A DNA stretch of 64,000 bases. Source: Pseudoduganella rivuli. Lineage in GTDB: Bacteria; Pseudomonadota; Gammaproteobacteria; Burkholderiales; Burkholderiaceae_D. Made by a program: the position numbers and the translations under genes. This document shows positions 42,162-52,360 of this stretch, in pieces (the first letter of the stretch is position 1; every line of letters starts with the position of its first letter). The DNA lies in the NCBI RefSeq assembly GCF_009674485.1, contig NZ_WKJJ01000005.1:62001-126000 (forward strand). Reading direction: 5' to 3'. The notes below the pieces were generated by a model that was given only the letters and a program-made list of their open reading frames with translations, ran no database searches and was not told the DNA's origin.

Positions 42162-42599
42162 ATGGGCATTGCCGTGTCGCTGGTCGTGCGTCCGTCCCGT
42201 TGCCTGCGCTGGCTGCAGGCAGGGTTCGGCGCGTCCGTCTGCACCGTGCCGCTGCTGCTCTGGCCGCCTGAAGCACCGCTGGCCTGGCTGGCTGTGCTGA
42301 CGGGCTTGCTAGCGTTGTGCCACCCGCCTCTGGCGTGCGCAAATGACAAGGGCTGCCGGATTGATATTTCGGATAACGGCATGCTGCGCGTGGCGGTATA
42401 CCTGAACCACAGTGTTCCCGTCGCCATGCCGGCAGTATTGCTGCCGGGCGCCGTGCTGTGGCCGCAATTGCTGGTATTGCCGCTGCGCCTGGCTGATGGC
42501 CGTACCGTGCGCCTGCTGGTATTGCCGGACAGCGTGGCGCCAGGCGCTTTCCGTTCATTATCGGTGGCATGCCGGGCTTGCGCCGCCAGGGACCTGTGA
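42162..42599 (+). CDS. YgfX-like small membrane protein
   Basis: A protein of about 145 residues with two hydrophobic segments near the N-terminus (residues about 17-35 and 41-60) and a beta-rich cytoplasmic rest. Position between fabF and rpoE and the overall shape match proteins annotated YgfX-like in this family; sequence support is weak. The start is uncertain: the frame is open from 42102, but that overlaps the terminator hairpin, so the ATG at 42162 is preferred. It ends 18 bases before rpoE and is probably co-transcribed with it. Confidence 0.6.
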   Translation: MGIAVSLVVRPSRCLRWLQAGFGASVCTVPLLLWPPEAPLAWLAVLTGLLALCHPPLACANDKGCRIDISDNGMLRVAVYLNHSVPVAMPAVLLPGAVLWPQLLVLPLRLADGRTVRLLVLPDSVAPGAFRSLSVACRACAARDL

Positions 42600-42617
42600 A
42601 ACCTTTACGGGGACGCG

Positions 42618-43214
42618 GTGACGACAGAACGCGAAAGCGACCAGTTGCTGGTCGAGCGGGCGCAGGCCGGCGATCGCGGCGCTTTCGACGTGCTGGTGGT
42701 GAAATACCACCGCCGGTTGACGCGCCTGCTGAAGCGCATGGTGCGCGACCCGGCCGAAGCGGAAGACGTGGTGCAGGAAACCTTTATCAAGGCTTACCGC
42801 GCACTGCGTTTCTTCCGTGGCGATGCCGCGTTTTACACGTGGCTGTACCGCATCGCCGTCAATACCGCACGCCATTACCTGGCCAGCGCAACGCACCGGG
42901 TGAATGCCACGGCAGCCCAGTCGCGCGAACAAGTCCACGCGCTGGAAGAGCAGTTGCGGGACAACGATACGCCCGAATCGGTGCTGGCCAGCAAGCAGAT
43001 CGCGCTGACCGTCAGCGCCGCCATGGAAGCGTTGCCTGCGGAGCTGCGGGTCACCATCATGCTGCGCGAACTGGAAGGGCTCAGTTACGAGGAAATCGCG
43101 CTGATCATGGATTGTCCGCTCGGCACCGTGCGCAGCCGGATTTTCCGGGCGCGCGAAGTCATTGCGGAGCGGCTGGAGCCGGTGATCGACAAGATGACGG
43201 AAGGGCGCTGGTAG
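42618..43214 (+). CDS. rpoE: RNA polymerase sigma factor RpoE (AlgU type)
   Basis: A 198-residue group 4 sigma factor for the envelope stress response. Region 2 reads DPAEAEDVVQETFIKAYRAL with FYTWLYRIAVNTAR; region 4 reads LPAELRVTIMLRELEG, then SYEEIALIMDCPLGTVRSRI. A GTG at 42618 is the start, with GGGGA upstream. Normally rseA (anti-sigma) and rseB follow directly; here the next gene is mucD, and the 228-base gap shows no anti-sigma frame. Control must come from genes elsewhere or from another mechanism. Confidence 0.95.
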   Translation: MTTERESDQLLVERAQAGDRGAFDVLVVKYHRRLTRLLKRMVRDPAEAEDVVQETFIKAYRALRFFRGDAAFYTWLYRIAVNTARHYLASATHRVNATAAQSREQVHALEEQLRDNDTPESVLASKQIALTVSAAMEALPAELRVTIMLRELEGLSYEEIALIMDCPLGTVRSRIFRAREVIAERLEPVIDKMTEGRW

Positions 43215-43243
43215 CGTATCGGCCGGGTGCGCACTGCGCGGCT

Positions 43244-43283
43244 GGCAGCAGCGGTTGCCCGGCAAGCAGCAGCCGCTGCTGCC
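43244..43283. promoter_or_regulatory. long hairpin between rpoE and mucD
   Basis: GGCAGCAGCGG (43244-43254) pairs perfectly with CCGCTGCTGCC (43273-43283). The loop contains a second small palindrome, TTGCCCGGCAA. There is no T-run. It lies 29 bases after the rpoE stop, where rseA would normally begin. Confidence 0.5.
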
Positions 43284-43442
43284 ATGCAAACACGCAGCGC
43301 GTTGCGTCAACCGACCCCTTGAAAAAACTTGCACATTGCTACATCTTGTGTGCGCTGCACGCCGGGATTTCGCTTACCATGTCCCGACCGGGCGCATTGT
43401 GATCCGCATTGAACCGAATCCAAAACTAGAACTTTCCTGCCA

Positions 43443-44945
43443 ATGAAAACGACTTTCCCGACTGGTACTCGCACCACTTTGTCCGCGCTGATGATCAGCG
43501 CAGGTATTTTGTTCGCTCCCGCCATGGCCGGCCTGGCTCCCGCGGCGCAAGCGGCTTCCTCTTCCGTCGCGGGCTTGCCCGACTTTGCCGACATGGTTGA
43601 AAAGGTCGGGCCGGCGGTGGTGAATATCCGCACCACGGAGCGCCTGAAGTTGCAAAACAATGCGCCGGGCCAAGTCGACGCGGAGGAAATGCAGGAATTC
43701 CTGCGCCGCTTCTTTGGTGGCCAGATTCCCACGCCGCGCGGCCCGCAAGGCCAGAGCCCCCGTGGCCGCCGCAATGCGCCGCAGCAGGGCGACGAAATTC
43801 AGCGCGGCATCGGTTCCGGTTTCATCACGTCGGCGGACGGCTATGTGCTGACCAATGCGCACGTGGTCGACGGCGCCGATGAAGTGTACGTGACCCTGAC
43901 CGACAAGCGCGAATTCAAGGCCAAGGTGCTGGGCGCCGATACCCGCACCGACGTGGCGCTGCTGAAAATCGAAGGCAGCAAGCTGCCCAGCCTGACCATC
44001 GGCGATTCCAGCAAGATCCGCGTGGGCGAGTGGGTGGTGGCGATCGGTTCGCCGTTCAACCTGGAAAACACGGTCACGGCCGGCATCATTTCCGCAAAAT
44101 CGCGCGATACCGGCGACTACCTGCCGCTGATCCAGTCCGACGTGGCGGTCAATCCCGGCAACTCGGGCGGCCCGTTGATCAACATGCGGGGTGAAGTGAT
44201 CGGCATCAATTCGCAGATCGCGACCTTGTCCGGCGGCTATAACGGCATTTCGTTCTCGATTCCAATCGATGAAGCGATGCGCGTGGCCGAACAGTTGAAA
44301 AAATCCGGCAAGGTGGCGCGCGGCCGCATCGGCGTGCGCATCGGCGAGCTGGGCAAGGAAGTGGCGGAAGCGCTGGGCCTGAAAAACACGCAGGGCGCCG
44401 AAGTGACCCTGGTGGAGCCGGGCGGCCCGGCCGACAAGGCGGGCATCAAGGCCGGCGACATCATCATCAAGTTCAACGGCGCCGCCGTGAACCGCTCCAG
44501 CGATTTGCCGCGCATGATCGGCAGCGCGCCGCTCGACTCGAAGGCGACCGTCACCGTGTGGCGCAAGGGCCAGCAACTGGACTTGCCGGTCACCGTACTG
44601 GAACTGGATGGCGAGAAAACCGCGAAAGCTGGCGCCGCCGAGAAGCCGCAGCCGGAAGTGGCCAATGCGCTGGGCTTCAAGGTCAGCGACCTGAGCGCCG
44701 CGCAGAAGAAGGAATTGAGCCTGGATGCGGGCGTGGTGGTGGTGGCGGCCGAAGGGGCGGCCGCCCGCGCCGGCTTGCAGGCCGGCGACGTGCTGCTGCA
44801 ATTGAATAACATCGAGATCCGCGACGCCAAGCAATTCAACGCGGCCGTGGCCAAGCTCGATCCGAAGAAGTCGCACGTGGTGCTGGTGCGCCGCGGTGAA
44901 GTGGCGCAATTCATTTCGCTGCGTCCAACCCCTTCGTCGAAATAA
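43443..44945 (+). CDS. mucD: periplasmic serine endoprotease MucD/DegP-like
   Basis: A 500-residue Do-like protease that degrades misfolded periplasmic proteins. An N-terminal signal peptide (to about residue 37, ending AAQAAS) is followed by a trypsin-like domain with His140, Asp170 and Ser241 (NPGNSGGP), then two PDZ domains (about 300-390 and 405-495). A Pro/Arg/Gly-rich loop (97-115) precedes the catalytic domain. It follows rpoE directly, as mucD does in other species after rseA/rseB. CTTGAAAAAAC upstream near 43319 may mark its promoter. Confidence 0.93.
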   Translation: MKTTFPTGTRTTLSALMISAGILFAPAMAGLAPAAQAASSSVAGLPDFADMVEKVGPAVVNIRTTERLKLQNNAPGQVDAEEMQEFLRRFFGGQIPTPRGPQGQSPRGRRNAPQQGDEIQRGIGSGFITSADGYVLTNAHVVDGADEVYVTLTDKREFKAKVLGADTRTDVALLKIEGSKLPSLTIGDSSKIRVGEWVVAIGSPFNLENTVTAGIISAKSRDTGDYLPLIQSDVAVNPGNSGGPLINMRGEVIGINSQIATLSGGYNGISFSIPIDEAMRVAEQLKKSGKVARGRIGVRIGELGKEVAEALGLKNTQGAEVTLVEPGGPADKAGIKAGDIIIKFNGAAVNRSSDLPRMIGSAPLDSKATVTVWRKGQQLDLPVTVLELDGEKTAKAGAAEKPQPEVANALGFKVSDLSAAQKKELSLDAGVVVVAAEGAAARAGLQAGDVLLQLNNIEIRDAKQFNAAVAKLDPKKSHVVLVRRGEVAQFISLRPTPSSK

Positions 44946-45010
44946 ACGGCAATATCAACCATCGTACCCGGCGGTCCGGCCTGGCCGGACCGCCTTCCCC
45001 TTCAGGCTTT

Positions 45011-45259
45011 ATGCACTTCACCCTGTATTCCCGCTCCTATTGCCACCTGTGCCAGGACATGCTGGACGCCCTCAACGCCCTGCAAACCCCGCAGCGCCCG
45101 TTTACCGTCGACGTGATCGACGTCGACGCGGACGACGCCCTGGTGGCGCGTTTCGACGAGCTGGTGCCGGTGTTATTCGCCAATCTCGACGAACCTGAGC
45201 TGTGCCACTATTTTTTGAACGAAGATGCCGTCAAAAGGGTGTTGGAGGGCAATAAATAG
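45011..45259 (+). CDS. glutaredoxin-like protein
   Basis: An 82-residue thioredoxin-fold protein starting MHFTLYSRSYCHLC, with the redox pair Cys11 and Cys14. Typical of the small glutaredoxin-like (DUF836) family that sits between mucD and lepA in Burkholderiales. VPVLFANLDE corresponds to the cis-Pro loop region. It starts 65 bases after mucD and is probably in its operon. Its substrate is unknown. Confidence 0.88.
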   Translation: MHFTLYSRSYCHLCQDMLDALNALQTPQRPFTVDVIDVDADDALVARFDELVPVLFANLDEPELCHYFLNEDAVKRVLEGNK

Positions 45260-45361
45260 CCGTTGAAATAACATTTTGCAGCGATGCACCCGTCGAAATC
45301 CCGGCTTTCCCCTCTGAAATCCGGTAAAATGCGAGGGTTGGAAAGCTGCCTTGTGATACCC

Positions 45362-45407
45362 AAAAGCGCTCGCCAGGGGCAGGTATGCCCCGTTCAGAGC
45401 GCTTTTT
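45362..45407 (+). terminator. terminator upstream of lepA
   Basis: AAAAGCGCTC (45362-45371) pairs with GAGCGCTTTTT (45397-45407), with an inner stem GGGGC/GCCCC in the loop. The T-run is part of the stem base. It lies about 100 bases after the glutaredoxin gene and 78 bases before lepA, so it either ends the rpoE-mucD operon or acts as a leader attenuator for lepA. Confidence 0.7.
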
Positions 45408-45485
45408 GTATTGCTGGCAACCGCTTTTATCCGGAGTTAGCCTGTCACCGCCGTGATGGCGGCCGTCCTTTTTTAGATTTGTTTA

Positions 45486-47279
45486 ATGAACAACATACGC
45501 AATTTTTCCATTATCGCCCACATCGACCACGGTAAATCGACCTTGGCCGACCGCATCATTCAGCTGTGCGGCGGCTTGTCCGAGCGCGAAATGGAAGCGC
45601 AGGTGCTCGATTCGATGGATCTGGAGCGCGAGCGCGGCATCACCATCAAGGCGCAGACCGCTGCGCTGAGCTACAAGGCGCGCGACGGCCAGGTGTACAA
45701 CCTGAACCTGATCGACACCCCGGGCCACGTGGACTTTTCGTACGAAGTGTCGCGCTCGCTGTCGGCCTGCGAAGGCGCGCTGCTGGTGGTCGACGCGTCG
45801 CAGGGCGTGGAAGCGCAGACCGTGGCGAACTGCTACACGGCGCTGGACCTGGGCGTGGAAGTGGTGCCTGTGCTGAACAAGATCGACTTGCCGAACGCCG
45901 ATCCACCGACCGCGATCGCGGAAATCGAAGACGTGATCGGTATCGAGGCGGGCGACGCCGTGCATTGCTCGGCCAAGACCGGCATGGGCGTGGACGACGT
46001 GCTGGAAGCCATCATTGCCAAAGTGCCGCCGCCGAAGGGCGATCCGGAAGCGCCGCTGCAGGCGCTGATCGTCGACTCGTGGTACGACGCCTACGTGGGC
46101 GTGGTGATGCTGGTGCGCGTGGTCAACGGCACGCTGCGTCCGAAAGACAAGATCAAGCTGATGGCGACCGACTCGGTGCAGCTGGTGGACGACGTGGGCG
46201 TATTCGCGCCGCGTTCGGTCTCGCTGCCGCAACTGTCGGCCGGGCAGGTGGGCTTCATCATTGCCGGCATCAAGGAACTGGCCGCCGCCAAAGTGGGCGA
46301 TACCATTACCCTGGCGACCAAGCCGGCGCCGGAACCGCTGCCGGGCTTCAAGGAAGTCCAGCCGCAGGTGTTCGCCGGCCTGTTCCCGGTCGAAGCCAAC
46401 CAGTACGATTCGCTGCGCGACGCGCTGGAAAAACTCAAGCTCAACGATGCCGCGCTGATGTACGAGCCGGAAGTGTCGCAGGCGCTGGGCTTCGGCTTCC
46501 GCTGCGGCTTCCTGGGCTTGCTGCACATGGAAATCGTGCAGGAGCGCCTGGAGCGCGAATTCGACCAGGACTTGATCACCACGGCGCCGACCGTCGTGTA
46601 TGAAGTGGTCATGCGCGATGGCAGCGTGGTCAAGGTGGACAACCCGTCGCGCATGCCGGAAACCACCAAGATCACGGAAATCCGCGAACCGATCGTCACG
46701 GTCAACCTGTACATGCCGCAAGAGTATGTCGGTTCCGTGATCACGCTGTGTATCGGCAAGCGCGGCGTCCAGATGGACATGAGCTACCACGGCCGCCAGG
46801 TGAAACTGGTCTATGAAATGCCGATGGGTGAAATCGTGCTGGACTTCTTCGACAAGCTGAAGTCCACGTCGCGCGGCTATGCGTCGATGGATTACGAATT
46901 CAAGGAATACCGTCCATCGGACGTGGTGAAAGTCGACATGCTGATCAACGGCGAAAAAGTCGACGCGCTGGCCATCATCGTGCACCGCTCCAACAGTGCC
47001 TACCGTGGTCGCCAGGTCGCCGCCAAGATGCGCGAACTGATCCCGCGCCAGATGTTCGACGTGGCGATCCAGGCAGCCATCGGTGTCAACGTGATTTCCC
47101 GTGAAAACGTCAAGGCGCTGCGCAAGAACGTGCTGGCCAAGTGCTACGGCGGCGACGTCAGCCGTAAGAAGAAACTGCTGGAGAAACAGAAAGCCGGTAA
47201 AAAACGCATGAAACAGGTGGGCTCGGTGGAAATTCCACAAGAAGCGTTCCTGGCCATCTTACAAGTGGATGAGAAATGA
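45486..47279 (+). CDS. lepA: elongation factor 4 (LepA)
   Basis: A 597-residue translational GTPase, the typical LepA length. G1 is AHIDHGKST (11-19). The switch region [13 protein letters not shown] and G3 DTPGH are present, with NKID further on. The C-terminal LepA-specific part ends [18 protein letters not shown]. Its TGA overlaps the lepB ATG (ATGA), the classical lepA-lepB coupling. Confidence 0.98.
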   Translation: MNNIRNFSIIAHIDHGKSTLADRIIQLCGGLSEREMEAQVLDSMDLERERGITIKAQTAALSYKARDGQVYNLNLIDTPGHVDFSYEVSRSLSACEGALLVVDASQGVEAQTVANCYTALDLGVEVVPVLNKIDLPNADPPTAIAEIEDVIGIEAGDAVHCSAKTGMGVDDVLEAIIAKVPPPKGDPEAPLQALIVDSWYDAYVGVVMLVRVVNGTLRPKDKIKLMATDSVQLVDDVGVFAPRSVSLPQLSAGQVGFIIAGIKELAAAKVGDTITLATKPAPEPLPGFKEVQPQVFAGLFPVEANQYDSLRDALEKLKLNDAALMYEPEVSQALGFGFRCGFLGLLHMEIVQERLEREFDQDLITTAPTVVYEVVMRDGSVVKVDNPSRMPETTKITEIREPIVTVNLYMPQEYVGSVITLCIGKRGVQMDMSYHGRQVKLVYEMPMGEIVLDFFDKLKSTSRGYASMDYEFKEYRPSDVVKVDMLINGEKVDALAIIVHRSNSAYRGRQVAAKMRELIPRQMFDVAIQAAIGVNVISRENVKALRKNVLAKCYGGDVSRKKKLLEKQKAGKKRMKQVGSVEIPQEAFLAILQVDEK

Positions 47280-48196
47280 CCTTGCAAGCTCTACTGACCA
47301 ACTTCGCCCTGATCCTGTTCGTGTTGATGGTGATCACGGGCGTGATCTGGTGCCTGGATGTGTTTTATCTTGCCAAGCAGCGCCGCGCCGCGGCGGACCG
47401 TGCACTGGCGGAATATGATGCGCGTTCGGCCAAGCTGACGGCCGACGGCATCAAGCTCGATAACACCACCAGCCGTGCGGAAATCGAAGCGGCCAACCTG
47501 CGCCAGCCAACGTGGGTGGAATATTCCGGCAGTTTCTTCCCGGTGATCGCACTGGTGTTTTTCCTGCGCTCGTTCCTGTACGAACCGTTCAAGATCCCGT
47601 CGATGTCGATGGTGCCGACCTTGCAAGTGGGCGACCTGATTCTCGTGAACAAGTTCACCTACGGTATCCGCTTGCCGATCATCAACAAGAAAATTGTTGA
47701 ACTGAACGATCCGAAGCGTGGCGACGTCATGGTGTTCAAGTATCCGCGCGATATGAGCCAGGATTACATCAAACGCGTCATCGGCGTGCCGGGCGATAAG
47801 ATCACGTATGAAAACAAACGCCTGACCGTCAATGGCAAGCCGGTGGAATACACGGCGCTGGAAGATTACCTGAACGAGGAAAGCCTCACGTATTCGAAAC
47901 AGTTCAAGGAAAACCTGACCGGCACCGAACACCGCGTGATCGTCACGGAAGCGGCGCCCACCGTGAACTTGTCGGATGTGAAAGATTTCCCGCACAGCGA
48001 AGCGTGCACTTATCGCTACGAAGGCTTCACGTGTGTTGTGCCTGCCGGCAATTACTTTATGATGGGCGATAATCGCGACAATAGCGCGGACAGTCGTTAC
48101 TGGGGCTTTGTTCCGGACAAGAATATTGTTGGTAAAGCATTCTTTGTCTGGATGAACCTCGGCAACCCATTGAAACGGATTGGCAGCATCCAATAA
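47276..48196 (+). CDS. lepB: signal peptidase I
   Basis: A 306-residue inner membrane peptidase that removes signal peptides from exported proteins. Two membrane segments (about 8-32 and 86-101) precede the periplasmic catalytic domain with Ser111 ([10 protein letters not shown]) and Lys166 ([11 protein letters not shown]), and [14 protein letters not shown] near the C-terminus. It overlaps lepA by four bases and is followed by DUF4845 after 12 bases. Confidence 0.98.
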   Translation: MTLQALLTNFALILFVLMVITGVIWCLDVFYLAKQRRAAADRALAEYDARSAKLTADGIKLDNTTSRAEIEAANLRQPTWVEYSGSFFPVIALVFFLRSFLYEPFKIPSMSMVPTLQVGDLILVNKFTYGIRLPIINKKIVELNDPKRGDVMVFKYPRDMSQDYIKRVIGVPGDKITYENKRLTVNGKPVEYTALEDYLNEESLTYSKQFKENLTGTEHRVIVTEAAPTVNLSDVKDFPHSEACTYRYEGFTCVVPAGNYFMMGDNRDNSADSRYWGFVPDKNIVGKAFFVWMNLGNPLKRIGSIQ

Positions 48197-48208
48197 GGAG
48201 GGCGCAAG

Positions 48209-48595
48209 ATGCGCGGCAAGCACAAGCAACAAGGTATTTCCCTGGTCGGCCTGATTCTGGCCATTGCCGTGCTCAGCATGGTTGGTTTGCTGGCCGCGAA
48301 AGTCTTGCCCACGTATTCGGAGTACCGTTCGATCCAGAGCGCCATCGTGAAAGCCAAATCGGAAGGCACGACGCCGGCGGAAATCATCAAGGCGTTCGAT
48401 AAAAGCGCCGAAGTGAATTACATCTCGTCGATTCGCGGCTCGGACTTGCTGATCGAGCGCGAAGAGGGCGGCCTGGAAGTGAGCTTCGCTTACGACAAGA
48501 AGATTCCGCTGGCCGGGCCGGCCAGCCTGTTGCTGGAATATGCCGGCACCACATCGAAATCGGGGCAAGCCGCCGCCAAGCCCAAAACAGAATAA
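48209..48595 (+). CDS. DUF4845 membrane protein
   Basis: A 128-residue protein with one N-terminal membrane helix (GISLVGLILAIAVLSM) that resembles a prepilin-like start, then a small mixed domain (YSEYRSIQSAIVKAKSEG, SFAYDKKIPLAGPASLL). DUF4845 proteins lie between lepB and rnc in many beta- and gammaproteobacteria; the function is not established. AAGGAGGG lies upstream of the ATG and it is clearly part of the lepB-rnc operon. Confidence 0.88.
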   Translation: MRGKHKQQGISLVGLILAIAVLSMVGLLAAKVLPTYSEYRSIQSAIVKAKSEGTTPAEIIKAFDKSAEVNYISSIRGSDLLIEREEGGLEVSFAYDKKIPLAGPASLLLEYAGTTSKSGQAAAKPKTE

Positions 48596-48601
48596 AACCC
48601 C

Positions 48602-49420
48602 ATGAATTTACAGTTATTGCAAACCCGTCTCAGCTACACCTTTCAAAACGACGCCCTGTTGCTGCAGGCGTTGACGCACCGTAGCCACAGCAGTTTGCAT
48701 AACGAACGCCTGGAATTCCTGGGCGACTCCATCCTCAACTGCGTGGTGGCGTCGATTTTGTACGAGCGCTACCTGGCCGTCGACGAAGGCGACCTGTCCC
48801 GCTTGCGCGCCAACCTGGTCAAGCAGCAATCGTTGTACGAAATCGCGCAAAAGCTGGAATTGTCGCAATTCCTGCGCCTGGGCGAGGGCGAACTGAAATC
48901 GGGCGGTTTCCGCCGCCCGTCGATCCTGGCCGATACCCTGGAGGCCATCCTTGGCGCAATCTTCCTGGATACGGGTTTCGACAGCGCGGCCAAGGTGATC
49001 CGTGCGTTTTATATCCCCATCCTCGACAGCGTCGATCCCCGCACGCTGGGCAAGGATGCCAAGACCTTACTGCAGGAATTCCTGCAGGCGAAGAAAATTT
49101 CACTCCCGCAGTACAATGTGGTAGCGACCCATGGCGCGGCGCACAGCCAGGAATTTGAAATCGAGTGCCTGGTGCCGAAATTGGGCATCCAGGTCTATGG
49201 CCGGGGCGGCAGCCGCCGCGCCGGCGAACAGGCTGCCGCCAAACTGGCGCTGGAAGTCGCAGAACAGGCAATGCAGAAGACGCCCGCCGCCGCACGCAAG
49301 CCGCGCCAGCGTGGCGCCCAATTGAAACTGGCGGGCATCGCCACGATTCAGGCGCAATCGGAGCAAGCCGACGAACCGGCCTCCTCAGTGGCGAAAGACG
49401 GCAAGGCAGTCAAACAGTAA
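48602..49420 (+). CDS. rnc: ribonuclease III
   Basis: A 272-residue double-strand-specific endonuclease for rRNA and mRNA processing. ERLEFLGDS (35-43) is the catalytic signature, with the second acidic cluster in [13 protein letters not shown]. The dsRNA-binding domain occupies about 150-222. About 48 extra residues form a low-complexity C-terminal tail absent from E. coli RNase III (226 residues). It starts six bases after DUF4845 and precedes era, the classical rnc-era pair. Confidence 0.97.
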   Translation: MNLQLLQTRLSYTFQNDALLLQALTHRSHSSLHNERLEFLGDSILNCVVASILYERYLAVDEGDLSRLRANLVKQQSLYEIAQKLELSQFLRLGEGELKSGGFRRPSILADTLEAILGAIFLDTGFDSAAKVIRAFYIPILDSVDPRTLGKDAKTLLQEFLQAKKISLPQYNVVATHGAAHSQEFEIECLVPKLGIQVYGRGGSRRAGEQAAAKLALEVAEQAMQKTPAAARKPRQRGAQLKLAGIATIQAQSEQADEPASSVAKDGKAVKQ

Positions 49421-49432
49421 AAGAAGGTCAAC

Positions 49433-50335
49433 ATGAACACCCCAACCACTCCCGCCGGCTTCCGTTGCGGCTATATCGCCATTGTCGGCCGTCCCAACGT
49501 GGGCAAGTCCACGCTGATGAACATGCTGATCGGCGCCAAGGTCAGCATCACGTCGCGCAAGGCGCAAACCACGCGCCACCGCATCACGGGCATCCAGACG
49601 GTCGACGATGCGCAATTCATTTACGTCGACACGCCGGGTTTCCAGACCCGTCATGCGAATGCGCTGAACAAGACGCTGAACAAGACGGTCACCAATACGC
49701 TCGATTCATCGGACGTGATCCTGTACGTGATCGAAGCGGGCAACTTCGGTCCGGCCGACCAGCAAGTACTGGATCTGCTGCCGAAACAGGTGCCGGTGAT
49801 CCTCGTGATTAATAAATCCGACCGCACCAAGGACAAGGCCGTGCTGCTGCCATTCGCGCAGGAAGTGGCGGCCAAGCATGATTTCGCCGCCGTGGTGCCG
49901 GTTTCGGCCAAGCTGCGCTTCCAGCTCGACGGGCTGCAGGACGAGATCAAGCGCCTGCTGCCGGAAAACGCGCCGATCTTCGATGCGGACGATATCACCG
50001 ACCGCAGCGAAAAATTCCTCGCGTCGGAAATCGTGCGTGAAAAACTGTTCCGCTTCGTGGGCGACGAACTGCCGTACAAGAGCACGGTCATCATCGAGAA
50101 GTTCGAACAGGAAGGCAATTTGCGCCGCATCTTTGCCGCCATCCTGGTGGAACGCGATACGCATAAATCCATGGTGATCGGCAACAAGGGCGCACGCCTG
50201 AAAGACGTGTCGACCCAGGCCCGCCAGGACATGGAAAAACTGTTCGGCGGTCCCGTCTACCTGGAAATCTGGGTCAAAGTGAAATCCGGCTGGGCCGACA
50301 ACGAAGCGGGCCTGCGCGCATACGGCTACGAGTAA
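49433..50335 (+). CDS. era: GTPase Era
   Basis: A 300-residue GTPase that binds the 3' end of 16S rRNA during 30S assembly. G1 is GRPNVGKS (19-26), G3 DTPG, G4 NKSD; the C-terminal KH domain carries [20 protein letters not shown] precedes the ATG. It lies between rnc and recO as in most proteobacteria. Confidence 0.98.
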   Translation: MNTPTTPAGFRCGYIAIVGRPNVGKSTLMNMLIGAKVSITSRKAQTTRHRITGIQTVDDAQFIYVDTPGFQTRHANALNKTLNKTVTNTLDSSDVILYVIEAGNFGPADQQVLDLLPKQVPVILVINKSDRTKDKAVLLPFAQEVAAKHDFAAVVPVSAKLRFQLDGLQDEIKRLLPENAPIFDADDITDRSEKFLASEIVREKLFRFVGDELPYKSTVIIEKFEQEGNLRRIFAAILVERDTHKSMVIGNKGARLKDVSTQARQDMEKLFGGPVYLEIWVKVKSGWADNEAGLRAYGYE

Positions 50336-50348
50336 TCCCATCACCACG

Positions 50349-51200
50349 ATGCCTGTCACTGTCGAGCCTGCCGTGTCCACCCTGGGGCCAGAACCCCGGG
50401 AGGATATTGCAGGCTCGCCTGTTTCTGCGCCCGCCGTTGCCGCACCCGCGCAAAAGCGCGCCCGTACGCCGTCGCGCGAACGCACCATCGGCACCCGCGT
50501 CACGGGCCAGCCCGCGTTCGTGCTGCACAGCTATCCGTACAAGGAAACCAGCCTGATCGTCGACATGCTGACGCGCGACTATGGCCGCGTGGCGCTGATC
50601 GCGAAAGGCGCCAAGCGCCCCCATTCGCAATTGCGGGGCGTGCTGCAAACGTTTCAACCGTTATCGGCCAGCTGGACCGGCAAGAACGAGTTGCGCACCC
50701 TGACCGATGCGGAATGGGTGGGCGGCATGCTGCCGCTGGAAAAGACAGCGCTGCTGTGCGGCTTTTACCTGAACGAATTGCTGGTCAAACTGCTGGCGCG
50801 CGACGATGCGCACCCGGCCCTGTTCAACCACTACGTGTCGACCCTGAACCAGCTGGCGCACCAGGAACCCGCTCCCATCGTGCTGCGCAAGTTCGAGCGC
50901 GCGCTGCTGAAGGAAACCGGCGTGGCCGCCGACCTGACGCACTGCACCGGCACGCGCCAGAAGGTGAAGGCGGGGCAGGTGTACGTGGTGGACCCGGAGC
51001 GCGGTCCCCGCCCCGAGCAGGCCGCCGATACGTGGCCGCGCGTGAATGGCAAGACCCTGCTCGACATGGAGCGCGAAGATTACCAAGACACCGCGACGCA
51101 GGCGCAAAGCAAACAATTGATGCGTTTCCTGCTGGCGCATCACCTGGGCGGCGCGCCCCTGAACACGCGCCAGATCCTCATCGACCTCTCACAATTGTAA
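50349..51200 (+). CDS. recO: DNA repair protein RecO
   Basis: A 283-residue RecO that helps RecA load on SSB-coated DNA. The OB-fold part is [20 protein letters not shown], and a helical C-terminal domain follows. About 52 residues precede the usual N-terminus and are Pro/Ala/Arg-rich and probably disordered. GTG or ATG starts inside that part cannot be excluded; the ATG at 50349 lies 13 bases after era. Confidence 0.93.
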   Translation: MPVTVEPAVSTLGPEPREDIAGSPVSAPAVAAPAQKRARTPSRERTIGTRVTGQPAFVLHSYPYKETSLIVDMLTRDYGRVALIAKGAKRPHSQLRGVLQTFQPLSASWTGKNELRTLTDAEWVGGMLPLEKTALLCGFYLNELLVKLLARDDAHPALFNHYVSTLNQLAHQEPAPIVLRKFERALLKETGVAADLTHCTGTRQKVKAGQVYVVDPERGPRPEQAADTWPRVNGKTLLDMEREDYQDTATQAQSKQLMRFLLAHHLGGAPLNTRQILIDLSQL

Positions 51201-51204
51201 AACC

Positions 51205-51963
51205 ATGAGCTTCCTCTACCCATCCGGCCCGGTGATCGACCTGGGCGTCAATATCGACCACGTGGCCACCCTGCGCAACGCGCGCGGCACCGTCTATCCC
51301 GACCCGATCCGCGCGGCGCTGCTGGCCGAGCAGGCCGGCGCCGACTGCATCACGCTGCACCTGCGCGAAGACCGCCGCCACATCAAGGATGCCGACGTGA
51401 TCGCGCTGGCGCCGCAACTGGTCACGCGCATGAACCTGGAAGCGGCCGTCACCGCTGAAATGCTGGACTTCGCGTGCAAGATCAAGCCGGCCGACGTGTG
51501 CCTGGTGCCGGAAAAACGCACCGAAGTCACGACCGAAGGCGGCCTCGATGTGGTGGGCCATTTCGCCGACGTGCAGGCCGCCGTCAAGCAGCTGCAGGCC
51601 GAAGGCATCCGCGTCAGCCTGTTCATCGATGCGGACGAGCAGCAGATTGCCGCCGCGGCGGAAGCGGGCGCACCGGTGATCGAATTGCACACCGGGGCCT
51701 ATGCGGACGCGGAAGGCGCCGCGCAACTGGCCGAACTGGAACGCGTCAAGGCCGGCGTGGCGTGGGGCCTGCAAAAAGGGTTGAAAGTCAACGCCGGGCA
51801 TGGCCTGCATTACACCAACGTGCAGGCGATCGCCGCCATCCCCGGCATCGTGGAACTGAACATCGGCCACGCCATCGTTGCGCATGCGGTGTTCGTCGGC
51901 TGGGAAAACGCCGTGCGTGAAATGAAGGCCATCATGACGGCCACCCGCCTGGGCGCAAAATGA
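51205..51963 (+). CDS. pdxJ: pyridoxine 5'-phosphate synthase
   Basis: A 252-residue TIM-barrel enzyme that makes pyridoxine phosphate from 1-deoxyxylulose 5-phosphate and the PdxA product. [35 protein letters not shown] and [10 protein letters not shown] are conserved. The start is four bases after recO, and its end overlaps acpS by four bases (ATGA). Confidence 0.97.
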   Translation: MSFLYPSGPVIDLGVNIDHVATLRNARGTVYPDPIRAALLAEQAGADCITLHLREDRRHIKDADVIALAPQLVTRMNLEAAVTAEMLDFACKIKPADVCLVPEKRTEVTTEGGLDVVGHFADVQAAVKQLQAEGIRVSLFIDADEQQIAAAAEAGAPVIELHTGAYADAEGAAQLAELERVKAGVAWGLQKGLKVNAGHGLHYTNVQAIAAIPGIVELNIGHAIVAHAVFVGWENAVREMKAIMTATRLGAK

Positions 51964-52355
51964 TCGTCGGCATCGGCACCGATATCTGCCGGATCGCGCG
52001 CATCGCCGATTCGGCCGGGCGCAGCAAGCGCTTCGTGGAAAAGGTGCTGGGGCCGGACGAGCTGGAACAATACCGGCTGCGCGGCGAGCGCAGTCCCGAG
52101 CGCGCCACGCGCTACCTGGCCACGCGCTGGGCGGCCAAGGAAGCGCTGGGCAAGGCGCTCGGTACCGGCGTGGTGCCGCCGATGACCTTGGCCACCGCGC
52201 AGGTACTGAATAACGCGGCCGGCAAGCCGGCATTCGTTTGCAGCGGCGCGCTGGCGGAGCACATGCGGCAGCATCGCCTGTCGGCGCAGGTGACGGTCAG
52301 CGATGAAGCGGAATACGCGGTGGCCTTCGTCATCGTCGAGCAACAAACCGTATAA
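51960..52355 (+). CDS. acpS: holo-ACP synthase
   Basis: A 131-residue phosphopantetheinyl transferase that activates AcpP by modifying its serine. [12 protein letters not shown] at the start and [14 protein letters not shown] hold the metal- and CoA-binding residues (the Asp of GTD and the Glu of KEA). It overlaps pdxJ by four bases, the usual pdxJ-acpS arrangement, and is followed by uvrC after five bases. Confidence 0.96.
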   Translation: MIVGIGTDICRIARIADSAGRSKRFVEKVLGPDELEQYRLRGERSPERATRYLATRWAAKEALGKALGTGVVPPMTLATAQVLNNAAGKPAFVCSGALAEHMRQHRLSAQVTVSDEAEYAVAFVIVEQQTV

Positions 52356-52360
52356 ACAGT

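Noticed and set aside
43215..43442. A remnant of rseA
   Set aside because: All six frames of the gap were read; none gives an anti-sigma-like segment, only short shadow frames.
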